Positions 32,200-44,669 of a stretch of DNA of 64,000 bases are shown here, one piece after another (the first letter of the stretch is position 1; every line of letters starts with the position of its first letter). The notes under the pieces are model-generated. The model did no database searches and was not told where the DNA came from. It worked only from the letters and a program-made list of their open reading frames with translations. Both the position numbers and the translations under genes were made by a program. Origin of the DNA: Schistosoma haematobium. Lineage: Eukaryota > Platyhelminthes > Trematoda > Strigeidida > Schistosomatidae. The stretch is taken from the NCBI RefSeq assembly GCF_000699445.3, contig NC_067196.1:22337116-22401115 (forward strand). Reading direction: 5' to 3'.

Positions 32200-34460
32200 A
32201 CACATTTGGAACGAAATGATCCTGGGTTAATTGAGGCACGGGACGCTTGCTACAGGCTAAACCAAGGGATGTGTGCTCTAAAAGGGTGAAGTGGTAATGA
32301 TTTCACTGACTTAGAGATGGTAAAAGCCTTTAATGCTAACTTCGTCTACCAAGTAAACCAGAAGCTCTCAAGCACGAAACACCTCTCAAGTCTAGTGCCA
32401 GTTGAGGGTATGGTATATATCCGACTACCTGCCAGGCTAGTATTAAATAGATTAAAGTCTCTAATCCAAGGAAAATCGCTAGGATGTGACAAAATCCGAG
32501 TTATAATCTTGAAACAGCGCTCAGAAGTCGTCAGGTATCCCCAAGACTCACACCAACAGTAAAGAGAATGGAGACAGGGTACTCTGTTCAATCTTCAAAG
32601 AGGGTGATGGGAAAGGTACAATTTTCTACGGACGGGTCACATTACTGCCAGTACTGTCGGAGGTAACGGAAGGACTTTCCAATGGACGAATGAGGGAATA
32701 AACGGATGAAAGCACTATCTTCCATGAAGTCGAACACGGGTTTAGGGAAGGCACATCTTGTGCGTCTAATCTAGCCATAGCATGGGACTCCTCGTGGAGG
32801 AACACGAGCCACCCACCAAGATTCCCCATAAGATCTACCCTGGGCGGTTCCTCTAAGTAGTTTCCGATTGCTACTGTTGGACGGTTTGCTTGGGCCAAAA
32901 GATACTGGTCAATGCCATATTCTTAAGATTCGCACAGTTCTCAATATCGTACCACAAGTACTTAAAGAGGACCTTTCAACGATGATTTTCACTGACTCAT
33001 TTTTATCTTGTTTCCGAAACTGTTTAGAAAACAGTATTATTCCACTTAAGTTCAATAGAGTACATAGTCCGACGTGGAGCCCTCAACGATGGACTCAAAT
33101 GAACTATTTTTTTCTAGAAATAGTCGTTTAAGAGTCTAGGCATAAATTGGATTCTGGAAAGCAGTACGGTTTTAGTACAGGTAGTGAGCGTCTCATTAAT
33201 TTATTAGTAGCCCGTGAACCTCGGTGTGGTCTTCAAGATCATAAGCTAAATACCGATGTAGCCTTCGTTAACCCCAATAAGGCTTTTGACAAAGATCTGC
33301 ACAACAGGCTATTATCTAAGCTAAGTGATATCGGGATGGGAAATAAATAATGCGGATAAAGGATCCCCGCGCTAGGAGTCCTTGGAGGGTACGGGTGAAC
33401 TCCAGGTTGTATATATAGGACATCGTGCTTAGTGGAGTGCTCCAGAATACATTATAATTTCCAGTGATACTCCTGCGTGTAAATGACCTTTCTAGTCCCC
33501 TTTCACAAATGATTTTGCTATATGCTGATGATATCAAGATATTTAGGAAAATGAAAAGTGAGGGTGATTGTTTAGAGCTTCCATATGGCCTGGAGAAATT
33601 GTCTCGACGGCCTAGAATTTGGTGGTGGTCGATGAATGTTTTTAAGTGCATCGCAAGGCATATTAGTCATCAAAGAACAGATATACAAGGTGAATAATAT
33701 TGAGCCACTGGTTGCCCACCTGTTGACCCAGGAGCTATCGTTAGCCAAGACTCGAAAACTATTCCATATTCTCATGGGATTGTCACCAGAAGAGTCATAA
33801 CCCTACAGCCAACACACAGAACCTTAAGCTATGTCAGTGCTAAGAGCTTACAGATTTTATACCATTATTCACTCTCAATAAACTCGGGTATTGCATACAA
33901 GCAGCCTGACACGTCTGACAAAATACAGTAATCTGTTGGAAAAGGTTCAAAGAACCGCAACCAAGTTTATTCCAGGAATCCCAAGTCTACCATATGGTGA
34001 GTGACTGTCTAAACGAAACCTATTTGGCTTGTCATATAGGAGGGCCAGAGGTGGTCTGATCAAAGTTTTTAAATTGCCTAATAATAAATTTGCATCTTAA
34101 ATGTTTCCGTTTTTCTTATCACCCAGTGCTGAGGATTTAGAAGAACATTAAAATGCTTACGAGCCCACAACAAACCACTTTTCAGTTAACTATCTACTTT
34201 TCCATCGAAAAATCGACGGAACAGAATTCGGTATCTCAACATGGGATCAGGGCCACAACCGTCGACGGATCCAAAACAGTTAAATTTACTGACAGACAAC
34301 CATTGCCAGGACTGACATAGACGATTCAGCAACCTATACTTTCCGAATTGAAATTGAAACTTTTATGGAGCTAGTTTATAATTCCTCCATGTTCACTTGT
34401 TTCATGTGATAATGGCCGAAACCGTTTTGAATAAATTCTATAAATCAGAGTAATGTTCTT
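32200..34460 (+). pseudogene. CR1-like LINE remnant, plus strand
   Basis: Plus-strand pieces in order: LNRLKSLIQGKSLGCDKI (32.43 kb), QYGFSTGSERLINLLV and NPNKAFDKDLHNRLLSKL (33.15-33.33 kb), LLYADDIKIFRK (33.51 kb), FIPGIPSLPYGE and RRARGGLIKVFKLPNN (33.97-34.08 kb). This is the CR1 reverse transcriptase order with many stops and frameshifts. It ends near an AATAAATTCTATAAAT stretch. Confidence 0.78.
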
Positions 34461-34771
34461 TGCTGAAATCAGATAGCCATCGCCTGAGATATGCCATCTG
34501 TGAAAATACTTGTCACTAAGTGTCATGTATGAAGTTGTTCAGGAATATGCAAAAAACAATATCCAGTTTATTGTTCTGTACAGGATCGTGAGCAACCTTA
34601 TACCCTGAATAAAACGAACGAATCCAGAATACTTTTCCTTTTTTAGAAATCAAGAATATATTTGTAAATGCAATAAGACTCAGACACATGACAACATGTG
34701 TGCAAGTTAAGGACGTCATAGTCATTTTACAGAAAGGGATATACCCTCAGATGACACGGACGTAGTATATA

Positions 34772-35092
34772 GTGAGCAAAAGCAAGCTTGCTAAAGATAA
34801 ACCCGAAGTATGTTATCAGTATGTGGTGTGTAAGTGTTGCATCGGTCACAAAGCAAAGCCTGTGTTATTGTGTCGAATAAGTTGTCGTTCGCAGCTTACC
34901 AGTTGCCGTCAAATATTTCGGATGCACAATGATTTGAACCGCTTTATTGTAGCACCATCCAACGTCTTGCTCAACCATCCATGCGACCAGAAGTATTTGA
35001 CTAATGGCCCATACCTTAAAAGATTAACTGATGAACAAATCAAAGTCATGATGCCTATGTTAACGACGGGAAGCCATAAGGATAAATATTAA
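34772..35092 (+). pseudogene. Possible MULE/ZSWIM-like transposase N-terminal fragment
   Basis: This 106-aa open frame has FRMHNDLNRFIVAPSNVLLN HPCD followed by RLTDEQIKVMMPML. The layout, a short 'L..F.V...HNHP' box followed by a helix starting 'RLT.EE', recalls the region before the catalytic domain of FAR1/MULE-type transposases and ZSWIM proteins. The frame stops early and no DDE domain was seen downstream. The assignment is tentative. Confidence 0.3.
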
Positions 35093-35911
35093 AAGATGCA
35101 GGAGAGCAATTTGACAAGACGATTACTGTGTAGTATGCCGAAAAATTGGTGAGGAAATTGTCAGAGATTTACTTCTGGGTAAATCTATAGATCGTTGGAT
35201 TTTGGTAATTTTAGCGACTTGTTATCTACTCGACGACCTGTTAAAAAAGTGAGCAAATTCTGTGGTGGAGAGGTCAACCAGGTAACAGGGATGGCACTCG
35301 ATACACTTGACTAAATGGTTACGCGTGTGCGCTTTTCAGTAATTGTATTCATAGACTACATAAAATGCTAATCGAGGTACGTGAGAGGACTTTGCTTATG
35401 TGATGTTAATAGTCAGATTGTGACGAAATTTCGCCAGATTTATCTTTGAGTGATCGCTGAATAGCTACTTACCTACAGCAAAATTAGATGAAAATAAAAC
35501 ACAACTGAACTGCCTTTTTGATGTTGTGGAACTGTTGTATTCGTACTAACTGATGATTCCTTTGTACTTGATTGCGCGCTTATTAAAACTCCAAATTAAA
35601 TGCGTTCAGCTGTACTTATCTAGTTCTATCTTCTTTATACTGCACTCTTCTGGGAATTCTAAGTTAGCATACTCATTCGAATACTTCTAATTATCATAGA
35701 AAAAAGCAAACAATCGTGTTAAGAAATCAAATAAACAATTAAAACGTCGATTATGTGGGAAGGATTTACTGCGTCTTTGCATGTGAGAGACGTACATATA
35801 GCAGAGGTTTAAGCAAAAAGCCTTTGAAAGCAACTTAGCATAATTTCAGCCAAAAAACATACTCTAATTTGTAGAATTTACAAAAACGACTCAAAAGTGT
35901 TTGGTATATTA

Positions 35912-36154
35912 TCACATGAAGCACGTGAACATGGAGTAAGTATACACTGGAATCATTAAACATATACTGGCAGCAGAGATTCCCGCAAATATTTCAAACA
36001 CATAAATTACGATAATGAAACGCACTAAAACACCAAACACTGCTGTGGAAATTATAAGCCAGCGATGGACCATATAAGGGATTACATAAACTTTATAAGC
36101 AAAGATACTTGTTATTACTGAGTTATTCATGGCGTAGTTCATAACGATTTTCAT
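35912..36154 (-). CDS. Hypothetical 80-aa membrane ORF
   Basis: An ATG-initiated frame of 80 codons encodes two or three strongly hydrophobic stretches (WLIISTAVFGVLVRFIIVIY and IFAGISAASICLMIPV) joined by short polar links. I recognise no family. An AG acceptor-like site lies just before the ATG, so it could be one exon of a longer gene or chance. Confidence 0.25.
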   Translation of the reverse strand: MKIVMNYAMNNSVITSIFAYKVYVIPYMVHRWLIISTAVFGVLVRFIIVIYVFEIFAGISAASICLMIPVYTYSMFTCFM

Positions 36155-36159
36155 CTTGA

Positions 36160-37430
36160 AAATTTTTCATGTGAATTTTTCATTATTTTATTTACGATGT
36201 AGATAACAAATTAAATTCATATAATTTTTACTACTTATATTAACTTTTATGCTGAATACGTACAATTTAAACATTCTCGCTGAATCTCGAAATCATATAA
36301 TGTGTTTTGAATGAACATTTATCATTCAGCAATTTCTACTTATTTTATATCAAATGCTAAAATCTATGATTATAAATAATTAATATTATGATAGAATAAT
36401 GAAGAAAGTACCCGTAGAAGTGTGTTCAGCTTGAAGATGGTTTTTATTGCAAACTGTTATAACTTCCTCTCTGCCAAGTAATTCAGTGCAATAGTAATGT
36501 GTGGCTTAACGTAGTTAATGAGTTCACGAGTGATCTCAATAAATTAATGCAACGAAATCACTCTTCAGTATTATGCCCTCAAAAATCTTAATCTAGACCC
36601 TAACTGTTAACAAGAAAGAAGATAAACCGATGACTCTGCACGATGGGGTTGGCAACCCCATCTCATAGAAAAGAATCTTGTTCAGAAAGATCACCAACCA
36701 ACGAAGAATATATGTTAGAAAAATTACAACTGTTTTTTCCGTAGATCCACTTTGTACTGACTATTAATTAAATCTAACTAATTAGGATTTAAATAAATGT
36801 TGAGACGTGGATTGATTATTGATTTCGAATAATTATCATGCTTTATTTTAAAGTATCTGATGTCAAGAACATCAAATATTGGTTCCTAACTGGATGGAGT
36901 GGTCGGTCATTGGTAAATATCTTTTAAAAGTCCCAAGCATGAATAGATCAGTCATTTTACGCATACTTTGGTTTTCAACAGTTCTCTAGTTGAAGTCACT
37001 TCATAAATGACTAACAATTAACTATTTATCGGATAAACTTGCTGTAAAAGTACTCATATATATATGTAAAGAAACGAAATAAGGATTAGATTATTCCTTT
37101 TTTACTTTCACTTAGACAAAAACGGACATCACAGAAAAATTTAGTAACTTTCCAGCATGCAATTTTCTAAAGAAATAAACTATTGCAAGCTTAAATTTCA
37201 ATAATCCATACTTATCTAGAAGTCATTCCATTCAGTTTTGTAATATCATTAGCGACATACACGTTGGTAGATACCGACTAACTGGATAAGGTATACCTGA
37301 TTATCGTAGCCAATAGGGAGAGAATTCTAGTGACGATGTAGGAATCGGTCACAACGAAGTAGATATATTCAGTTTTAGTCTACCCTTAGATCTTGGGTTT
37401 TGAAATAGTCTGATGTTTTTCTTCTTGAGT
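36160..37430. other. No gene recognised
   Basis: AT-rich DNA. A near-perfect 21-bp palindrome GATGGGGTTGGCAACCCCATC lies near 36641-36661; nothing else was seen. Confidence 0.4.
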
Positions 37431-37439
37431 TATACTGTC

Positions 37440-37592
37440 TGTACCTAGTCTTTTATATTATTATTAATACTGTTACTACCTCTACTACAGTGGGATTTGT
37501 CTAGATCAGTTTACCTCGTTGTACTAGTGTGGTGTAGCAACTCGTATTAATGCACATATTTGCTAGGTTTTACATTGCTTGTGACAGATTGA
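37440..37592 (+). repeat. Orphan RTE 3' end
   Basis: Aligns with the RTE 3' untranslated region at 26540-26650 (TAGTGTGGTGTAGCAACTCG versus TAATGTGGTGTGGCAACTCG). It ends GGTTTTACATTGCTTG plus a TGAC-like tail. Confidence 0.6.
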
Positions 37593-37756
37593 CTTTTTTT
37601 AGCATTATATTGTCAATAATAAATATTGATGTCTTTCTTACTTTTTGGTGAATGAAATGCGAATATTTTCAGTACGGTAATATATATACATATATATTTA
37701 TCGAAGGCTAGTACTGGGTAAACTAAAACAATTGTAATAATTAGTTACATTACTTA

Positions 37757-37835
37757 CTACTTACTTACGCCTATTACCCTTAGTGGAGGAGCGTAGGCCG
37801 CCCACCAGCATTCTCCATCGAAGACCCTAATAAAT
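37757..37835 (-). repeat. LINE-like 3' end repeat
   Basis: The minus strand GGCGGCCTACGCTCCTCCAC with TAATAGGCGTAAGTAAGTA is repeated on plus at about 41790-41840. Confidence 0.5.
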
Positions 37836-37999
37836 TCATTAAATACGTAAAATTCAACTACATTTATCAATATTTTTTCATAACCTTTTCGTTTGAAAAA
37901 GTTGTCTTCTGATCGGTTAAGAACTGCCTGAAAATTCGTCACGGTTGTTACAAGCTCGTCCTTATACTAAACTCTTATCAAACATGCTATTATACTTAG

Positions 38000-40190
38000 T
38001 ATTTATTAATTATATATATGGATTGGAAGCTCACTAGAAAATACCCATCTATTAGTGTTAAATGTAGTTTACGTGTGATATTTAAATAAGTATGGTTGCT
38101 TAAAACGTTTCATGATTAGCTGAGATCTATTTGTAGGAATTTGGTTGGGAAATGTTAGTTTTCTACTTCTCTGCTGTTTGATTCATGAAGACTGCATTTT
38201 AGTTGTATTCAAATACAGCACAGAAACTAGCTTAGGTCATTTGTATTCTAAAAAGTTATTTTCAGGTCACATCATTTGTTCGATTAAAGATTTGATGTCA
38301 TTTAATCGTCAATCAATCGAAAACATTGAACAAACTAGTACTTATGTATAAACTGAAACTTGGAATTGTAATTTTACAGTGAATGAATGCCTTGTCCGAA
38401 TTTTCTGACAAAATATTTAAGGGTCTGTACTAAAATCCAGATACAATAATATAAATATGATTGGTCAATCTTGAAGAAATCGAACGTCTTGTATGTGATT
38501 GGAGAGCTAGTAAATATGGTCTGTACATTAACAAGCTTCTATATGACGCAACCAATAATTAATACAAGAGCCACTAAAACGGACATATTAGTTGGTGTAA
38601 AAATATCTTTCATAAAGACACTGTTTTGAAAAACATTATTTTAGTCACAACTTTGGTTGTAACGATAAAATCGCCGTAATGTGAGTAAACATTTAGTTAT
38701 ATTTGTTATTTCTAGTTTACGTGTACTTAGTGGTTACTCAATATTCGTAGAATTTGTTTGTCACGGACTCATTTCAGTAAAGGTAGCATTAAAAACTAAG
38801 GAAGACTAGATAGGTATATGTTGTAGCTCAAGATTTCTCACCCCTACCTGCCCGTAACCCTGCTCGCTAAAAGACTTAAAGGTTTTTTATTCAATCCGTA
38901 GCAAGGTAACCATTGAGCAATACTGAAGAGTCCCATACTTGAATGAAACAGTTGTTCAATACATCCTGAATATCAATGGTATATCAAGTTAGATAAATCT
39001 ATGACGAATATACTATAAAGATGAAAATAATCTCCACAAAACTAGTTTATCAAAACTCGCTATTTCATTTCATAGTAGAGCTAAACATTTGAATACACCA
39101 ACTTTTTGTTGACAGTTGGAAGTTCGAGAGAATTGTTAGTCTAATCTCCCTATATCATGTAAATATGTTCACATTCACTACTAAAAGACAATAAGTTTAG
39201 TTACGGTATGCTATGGGAATCGATGACCTTTTTGGATAATAGTTATCACTTAGTGTTTCACGTTCGTTTTGTTGATATAAGCATTTTCTTATATGCTTTG
39301 TTAGCGGTCATTTGATTATTCTTAAGATCATCTCTGTTTTTGTATAATCATCGAGAATAACCAACTGATCCCAAAATAAAAAGCTACAATTACAATCTTT
39401 TGTGTCTTCATTCTTATGTAAATATGACGAGTTGAACCAATGCACGTATGTGTCAGGTTCTACGTTGCTCATGGCTGACTAATATAAGTATTAACAGGTA
39501 GTCTTTGAGATCCTTTGTTTAGTGATCGTGGGTTCTTGTCAACGGGGGATACCTGAAGCTTCAAAATGTACTCTAGGTTTGATATTTTTATCAACCCTTT
39601 CAAAACTAGTCATTTAAGTAACCAATAAATAATTAAAGATTTTTCAAAGTTTTATATATACGTATTTGAAATTCACCAAATATGGTATGGGTCCTGCCAA
39701 CCGCTTTATAATTGAATTTTGTAAATCTATTGCTTGGATGCGTGTTACTGACTTTCTACTCACTACTTATAACCCTAAACTACTTATACATTTCAACTAG
39801 AACAACAGAAAAAAGGCGTGAAATATGTATGAAAGCTCAACAACAAAGTCAGTTTATTACAGAAAGTCAAGTTTATTTATGGGATTTCCGACGACTTTGA
39901 CCTTCTAGAAACTCTTGAAAATATACTAAATATGGTGGCAACACAAGTAATTATTTATTCAAAATGTGTTGCATAAGTTATTTCTCTAAACGCTTTTATG
40001 GGAAGCTTCTATTCAGTGCTGATTAAGTAAAATGTTTCCAACTTTTTTCTGGACATTTAGAAACTTCTTCGAGGGGAATTTATGGACTCTCAACATAAAT
40101 TAGATATTACTTTTGATTTAAAAAGTTGTTATACTTCGTATAATTTTAACTACATAACTTTATCTTCTATGTATATAGAATATATCTATT
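38000..40190. other. Upstream region of DM9 gene 1
   Basis: No exon was recognised. An orphan RTE 3' end (CAGGTTCTACGTTGCTCATG) lies at 39450-39480. AT-rich sequence immediately before 40192 may contain the promoter, but no element can be assigned. Confidence 0.4.
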
Positions 40191-40191
40191 G

Positions 40192-40711
40192 ATGGCTAAA
40201 ATTGGTAAAAGTGTACAAATCCCACTTTCATGGATTCCACAAAGTCACGGAAAATATCCAGAAAATGCCATTTCTGTTGGTGATGGTGTTTTTGTTGTTC
40301 GGTCTAGGTTTTTGAATGAAATGCTTCCTGGAAAACTTGTACCTAAAGAAGGAAAATGTTACTGTTCTCATGGAGGTGAAGAAATAGAGTTAACAGAATA
40401 TGAAGTTCTATGTGATACTTCATTGCATGAACTTGGAAAAGGGTATGTATGTATATAAAACTAGTATATGTATATAAAAACTTATATAATTTTTGTTATA
40501 ACATTACAAAGACAAAATTTCATGAAAAGGTTTCTTTTCTTTCGATTTGTTATGAATCTGGATACGAAACTTTATAGGTTCAATTCTTTGTGAAATTTAG
40601 ACCAGTCTTCTATCATGAAGGCATACTTATAGAGATTAGAACATGAAGTCATATCTTATAAATTATAATTACAATTGGTCGGTGGATCTCCGAAGGATAT
40701 GGTTAGATAAA

Positions 40712-40761
<50 letters not shown>

Positions 40762-42948
40762 TAAACAGCCTCGAGAATGAAATAATTGAAAAGAAAATTC
40801 TTTTACTGAACAAAATCTCTGTGTTTACTACGCTTCACTCGACTTATCCACAGACGGGGGAGATTCAAAAGAAATAAGGTTACGGTAGCAAAATATTGAT
40901 TTATAATGAATTTACGGGAGAAGCTGCTAGTGCATTCTCGAACCATCCACTAACATTGATTGGCTGGAAGAAAACCAGTCAAGACAGTCAGTGAGAGGTT
41001 GTCTGGATTTTATCTTTCTAATAGTTTTCCATTATCCTGTGACCAAGTAATAGCAGTTTGTAATTAGATAGAAGTAACTTGCTTTATAGTTTATAATTCG
41101 AAAGGGATTTTAAAAAGATACTTTTTCATTATTATTTTTACCACTTATTATCAAATTAGATATGAATGGGTAAAGTCTTCTGGTGGGGAATATCCAAAAC
41201 GTGCAATTATTGCTGGGATCGGTTCTGATGGAAAACCACTCTATATTGCAAAAGGATACGTTGAAAATAATGTATGCGTTGGGAAGGTGAGGAAAAGCAT
41301 CACATTTCATTCTTTATAATAATAATAATAATAATAATAATAAAACTAAAGTCCATACCTTTAAAAAGCTATTTCACTTCATCTTAAGTAAATATACTAT
41401 GAGTCTCTCTTTCAATATGGTTGCTGTAAATCTAATGTTATCTTTGACTATAAGTTTCAAGATGTTCATCGCTTGCTAGTAATATTCGAAGTTTATTGTT
41501 CTTTGAATTGGTTCGCTTCTAAACAATTGATCACTGAGTAATGACTAGTGTCATTTTTGACTAGTTTTTTAGCACTAATCGAATTCTATCGAGTGGTGAT
41601 GTTGTTACTAATCTAAGTAAATCGATATTGTGTGAACTACGTACGAATTTTAGACAGTCAAAGAAAATCAACAGGAAACCCTAGACATGGACAATCCGAC
41701 TAACAATTTGACGTAAAGAAAAATGACATCGGTCACTATTTAGCGACCAGTCAGTTGTAAATATCTCAGCCCCATAATAGGTGCTGATCGGCGGCCTATG
41801 CTCCTCCACGAAGAGTAACAGGCGTAAGTAAATAAGTAATAATAGGTTAGCTGAAGTTCGAGTGGCTCAACGGTAACACCTCGAACAATCAAGTTGGATG
41901 ACGTTAATTTGAATCCACTATTTACCGTAACGTTACAGGCACGTCTGAATAACGGACTCTAACTAGAAATAGGTCTTAGATGAGAAGGGTTTCCTGTCGA
42001 CCACCTCTAACCACCTGACATATCAGTTGAGTAAAGTGTTGGTTAAAGTTAGCTGCAAAATTTTTTACAACAAGGTTGATATTTGTCAGGAAAATATATC
42101 TTGAAGAACATAATTACTTACAACTCCTAATCAAGGGTGCAAACTATTCAGTATGGGGAAATATTATACACACGTTGTATTCGTCACACATCAGTCTCAT
42201 TTAGGAGACCATTGAAAGCCAGTAGGGATTGGGACTCAGTGGGAGTGCCCGCTCATGATTTCACCGGTGATCGGATTCGGGGTCCTCAGGTCTTACTACA
42301 AACACTTAACCATTAGGACTTCTGGGTTCGATAACTTACATTCCTAACTTAGTTAAATTCGTTATATTGCGCGACCCTGTCATTGTTGGACAAGTGCGTC
42401 TATTGTCACATGTTTGTACACCACTTTTCACAGCGGCTAGGGTTCTACCCATAGTGGGGATGAGGATGTTATCCAGTGCTCCCTAGTTTTCAATGGTGAC
42501 AGAATCAAGATCTATCCGAGAAGAGGATAACTTGCAAATCAAACTAATCTCGAAAAATCTTCTTCCAAGAAAATAACATGTGTTATGATCGCCTAGTCTT
42601 TAGTGCTGAATGTCTCCTGTAGATTTAGGTTGAAATGTGGATACAGAATTTTTCATTATAATTAGTATACAATAATGAAAATCAAAATTCAGTTGAGATT
42701 TTAAATTTGATTCGGTCAACAGTTATTATACTGTGTTTTGATTATACTTGAGTCATTACATATTCAGTAATAAAGTGTATTTTAGGGAGTATATTTAAAT
42801 CAGTTTCCAAAACAATGTTTATTATCACATTTTTTAAATCGTCTTTTAGTTGCATGAAGGTCATGTATGTGCCTATATGCCATGGGGTCGACGGGAGAAT
42901 CCAATTTCAGACTATGAAGTACTTGTATGGAAAAAGATAAAAAATTAA
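40192..42948 (+). CDS. DM9-repeat (DUF3421) protein, paralogue 1
   Basis: Exons 40192-40442, 41160-41286 and 42850-42948 join in frame to a 158-aa protein. Two DM9 repeats fill it. The first has MAKIGKSVQIPLSWIP, PENAISVGDG, MLPGKLVP, CYCSHGGEE and YEVLCD. The second has YEWVKSSGGEYPKRAIIAG, PLYIAKG, VGKLHEGHVCAYMPWG and DYEVLVW. No signal peptide or membrane segment is visible. DM9 proteins of oysters and flukes are described as mannose-binding lectins; that role here is inference. Intron 1 interrupts a Gly codon (GG/A), and intron 2 is phase 0 after Gly-Lys. The donors are GTATGT and GTGAGG. An AATAAA lies about 20 bp after the stop. Confidence 0.92.
40717..40758. repeat. (AT)n microsatellite in intron 1 of DM9 gene 1
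   Basis: About 42 bp of alternating AT, in the intron homologous to that of DM9 gene 2, which also has one. Confidence 0.95.
41317..41344. repeat. (AAT)n microsatellite
   Basis: Uninterrupted trinucleotide run 30 bp after the exon 2 donor of DM9 gene 1. Confidence 0.9.
41527..42010 (-). mobile_element. Degraded Sm-alpha-like SINE pieces
   Basis: GATCACTGAGTAATGACTAG and CGAATTCTATCGA (41530-41600) match the 21.6-kb unit. A second tRNA-like head lies at about 41865-41945 and TTTCCTGTCGACCACCTC at 41989. A LINE-like 3' end (41760-41850) is inserted between them. Confidence 0.5.
42180..42500 (-). mobile_element. Hammerhead-SINE, inverted-arm composite, degraded
   Basis: Minus-oriented unit with a tRNA-like head (AATGGTTAAGTGTTTGTAG; about 42260-42330), 5' region, and then a plus-oriented 3' arm (CCAGTGCTCCCTAGTTTTCA at 42474). 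Confidence 0.55.
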
Positions 42949-42968
42949 ATAATGTCACATTCTCATTA

Positions 42969-42974
42969 AATAAA
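42969..42974 (+). terminator. Polyadenylation signal, DM9 gene 1
   Basis: AATAAA 21 bp downstream of the TAA stop. Confidence 0.6.
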
Positions 42975-43254
42975 ATAACAGTCTTTTATTATTTTTGAAT
43001 TGAGAAGTGTTTTTTTCTAATTTCTGGTTTCCATCATAAGCTATAAGTCGATGTGTTGAACGGGTTTTTGGTACTTTTCAATATTTACATATAGAAATGT
43101 TAATTCACAATCGATTTACCTGTCTGAACAGAATTAAATCTTTACTCTCATGAGGTAATTATTACGCTCATAGTACATGAGAATTGGTAATTTACTGATC
43201 AGTTATGATAGTAATGAAAGCCTTTTAGGTTAAGTGGTTAAAGATAAACGATAG

Positions 43255-43340
43255 ATATTCCTGAACTTTGGTTTCGTGCTAGCAGACACTCATCAATAAA
43301 AAATATATATCTATAGTTTTGGTGGAAACTGGTGCTCTCC
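43255..43340 (-). mobile_element. Degraded Sm-alpha-like hammerhead fragment
   Basis: The minus strand shows TTGATGAGTG..GCACGAAACC, a decayed ribozyme core, next to a GAGCACCAGTTTCCACC segment like the 21.8-kb unit. Confidence 0.5.
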
Positions 43341-43375
43341 GTTAATTTCACAATATTATTAAAGATTACATTATT

Positions 43376-43510
43376 TTGATTGAGATCATGAACCGACTGA
43401 TGTTAGACCACCATTAAAAACCTGAAAGCACTGGACAGCCGTTTCGTTCTATTGCGGGATTTCAATGATCTCAATCAAAAACTTAATAATCTCCACAACC
43501 CCATACTGAC
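43376..43510. mobile_element. Hammerhead-SINE, inverted-arm composite with perfect 12-bp TSD
   Basis: A minus-oriented arm from GATTGAGATCATGAACC to the ribozyme stem II is followed directly by a plus-oriented 3' end (GATCTCAATC to CCACAACCCCATACTGA). GATTACATTATT flanks it at 43364-43375 and 43511-43522. Confidence 0.75.
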
Positions 43511-44266
43511 GATTACATTATTATTTAACATCGTAGTCTCATGGGAATTTGTTTCATAATGACCGAAGATAAATCAACGCTTGTTTATTCTCATATTTCA
43601 TATGACATTAAAACTAATTTACGCACTGTTTGTTTCAACATAAACAATCCATTATTTCATGTCCAAAATATAGAATGTCATTGATGATAAACATATCCAT
43701 AATAACATTTATTTCATTCATTATTCAACTACGTTAAACAATGTGAACCAACTTAAATGAAAAATAGCGTTTTTTTGGTACATACCAATGATTAAAAGAT
43801 TAATACCTATGCTTTTGATAGTATACCTAGATGATGTGAGTTTGTACATGTGAGGAAAATGATCCTCTTTCAATAATCAACAAGTGTACACCATTAATTA
43901 TTTCTCGACATTATTTCAATGTCACATATAATAGTATGATTTTTACTAGTGATTTCATCATTTTGATTATCTAAATCTATTTAAATATGTTCTCTATGAA
44001 CACAACATTGTAGTGAATCTCAACTTGTTGAAGGAGGAAAGCAAGTAAAATGAAAGTTAGAGCTTGAAATGATATCTTCAGTGAAAAATTAGGCTGTTAA
44101 ATAGAGCACTCACACTATATAAACGGATAAGTACTAGATATGACGCATGTATTAAACATTTGAATTCAGATGTATCACAAAGTTACGGACACGCATCCTA
44201 TCCAGATCGTAAAGAGGCTTACTTAAAAAATTTGTGCAAAATCTCCACGTAAACCCAGTAGAAAAA

Positions 44267-44660
44267 TGTTGTGATGATGCGATTACGAGTTAACTTAGTC
44301 TGCGACTTGTGGCCAAAGACCAGTAAACTAGCGTCCCAGCCCCGCTAACTAGAGAGAGAAGTCGAATTCCGAACGGGGAAGTATATTCCGCAAAAAGCCA
44401 GAAGCACGAGCGATAACAACAGACACAAATCAAAACGTATATATAAAGCACAAAACCGTCCCTGGGAAGCGTTACAAAATACCATACTAAAAGACACAAC
44501 GGACCAATAGTGCTTAAGATTCTCCCAAGTGGAAAATACGACATGAAGGTGAAAAGAGCTCTTTTGGCGCGAAAACAAAGAAATTCAAATTTTCAAAATA
44601 AAATTACAAAATTAGGACCTTTTCCAAGTGAGTTCTGGGGATCTAACGTCCCCAATAAAA
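44267..44660 (-). mobile_element. Candidate solo LTR
   Basis: On the minus strand a TATA box (TTTATATATACG at about 44430-44445) lies inside a block richer in GC than its surroundings. The block begins near TGGGGACGTTAGATCCCCA and ends near CATCATCACAACA. No clear target duplication or partner LTR was seen. Confidence 0.3.
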
Positions 44661-44669
44661 GACGTAATA

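Noticed and set aside
44290..44578. Overlapping minus-strand open frames of 77-84 aa
   Set aside because: They overlap in different frames within the candidate LTR and show no family motif.
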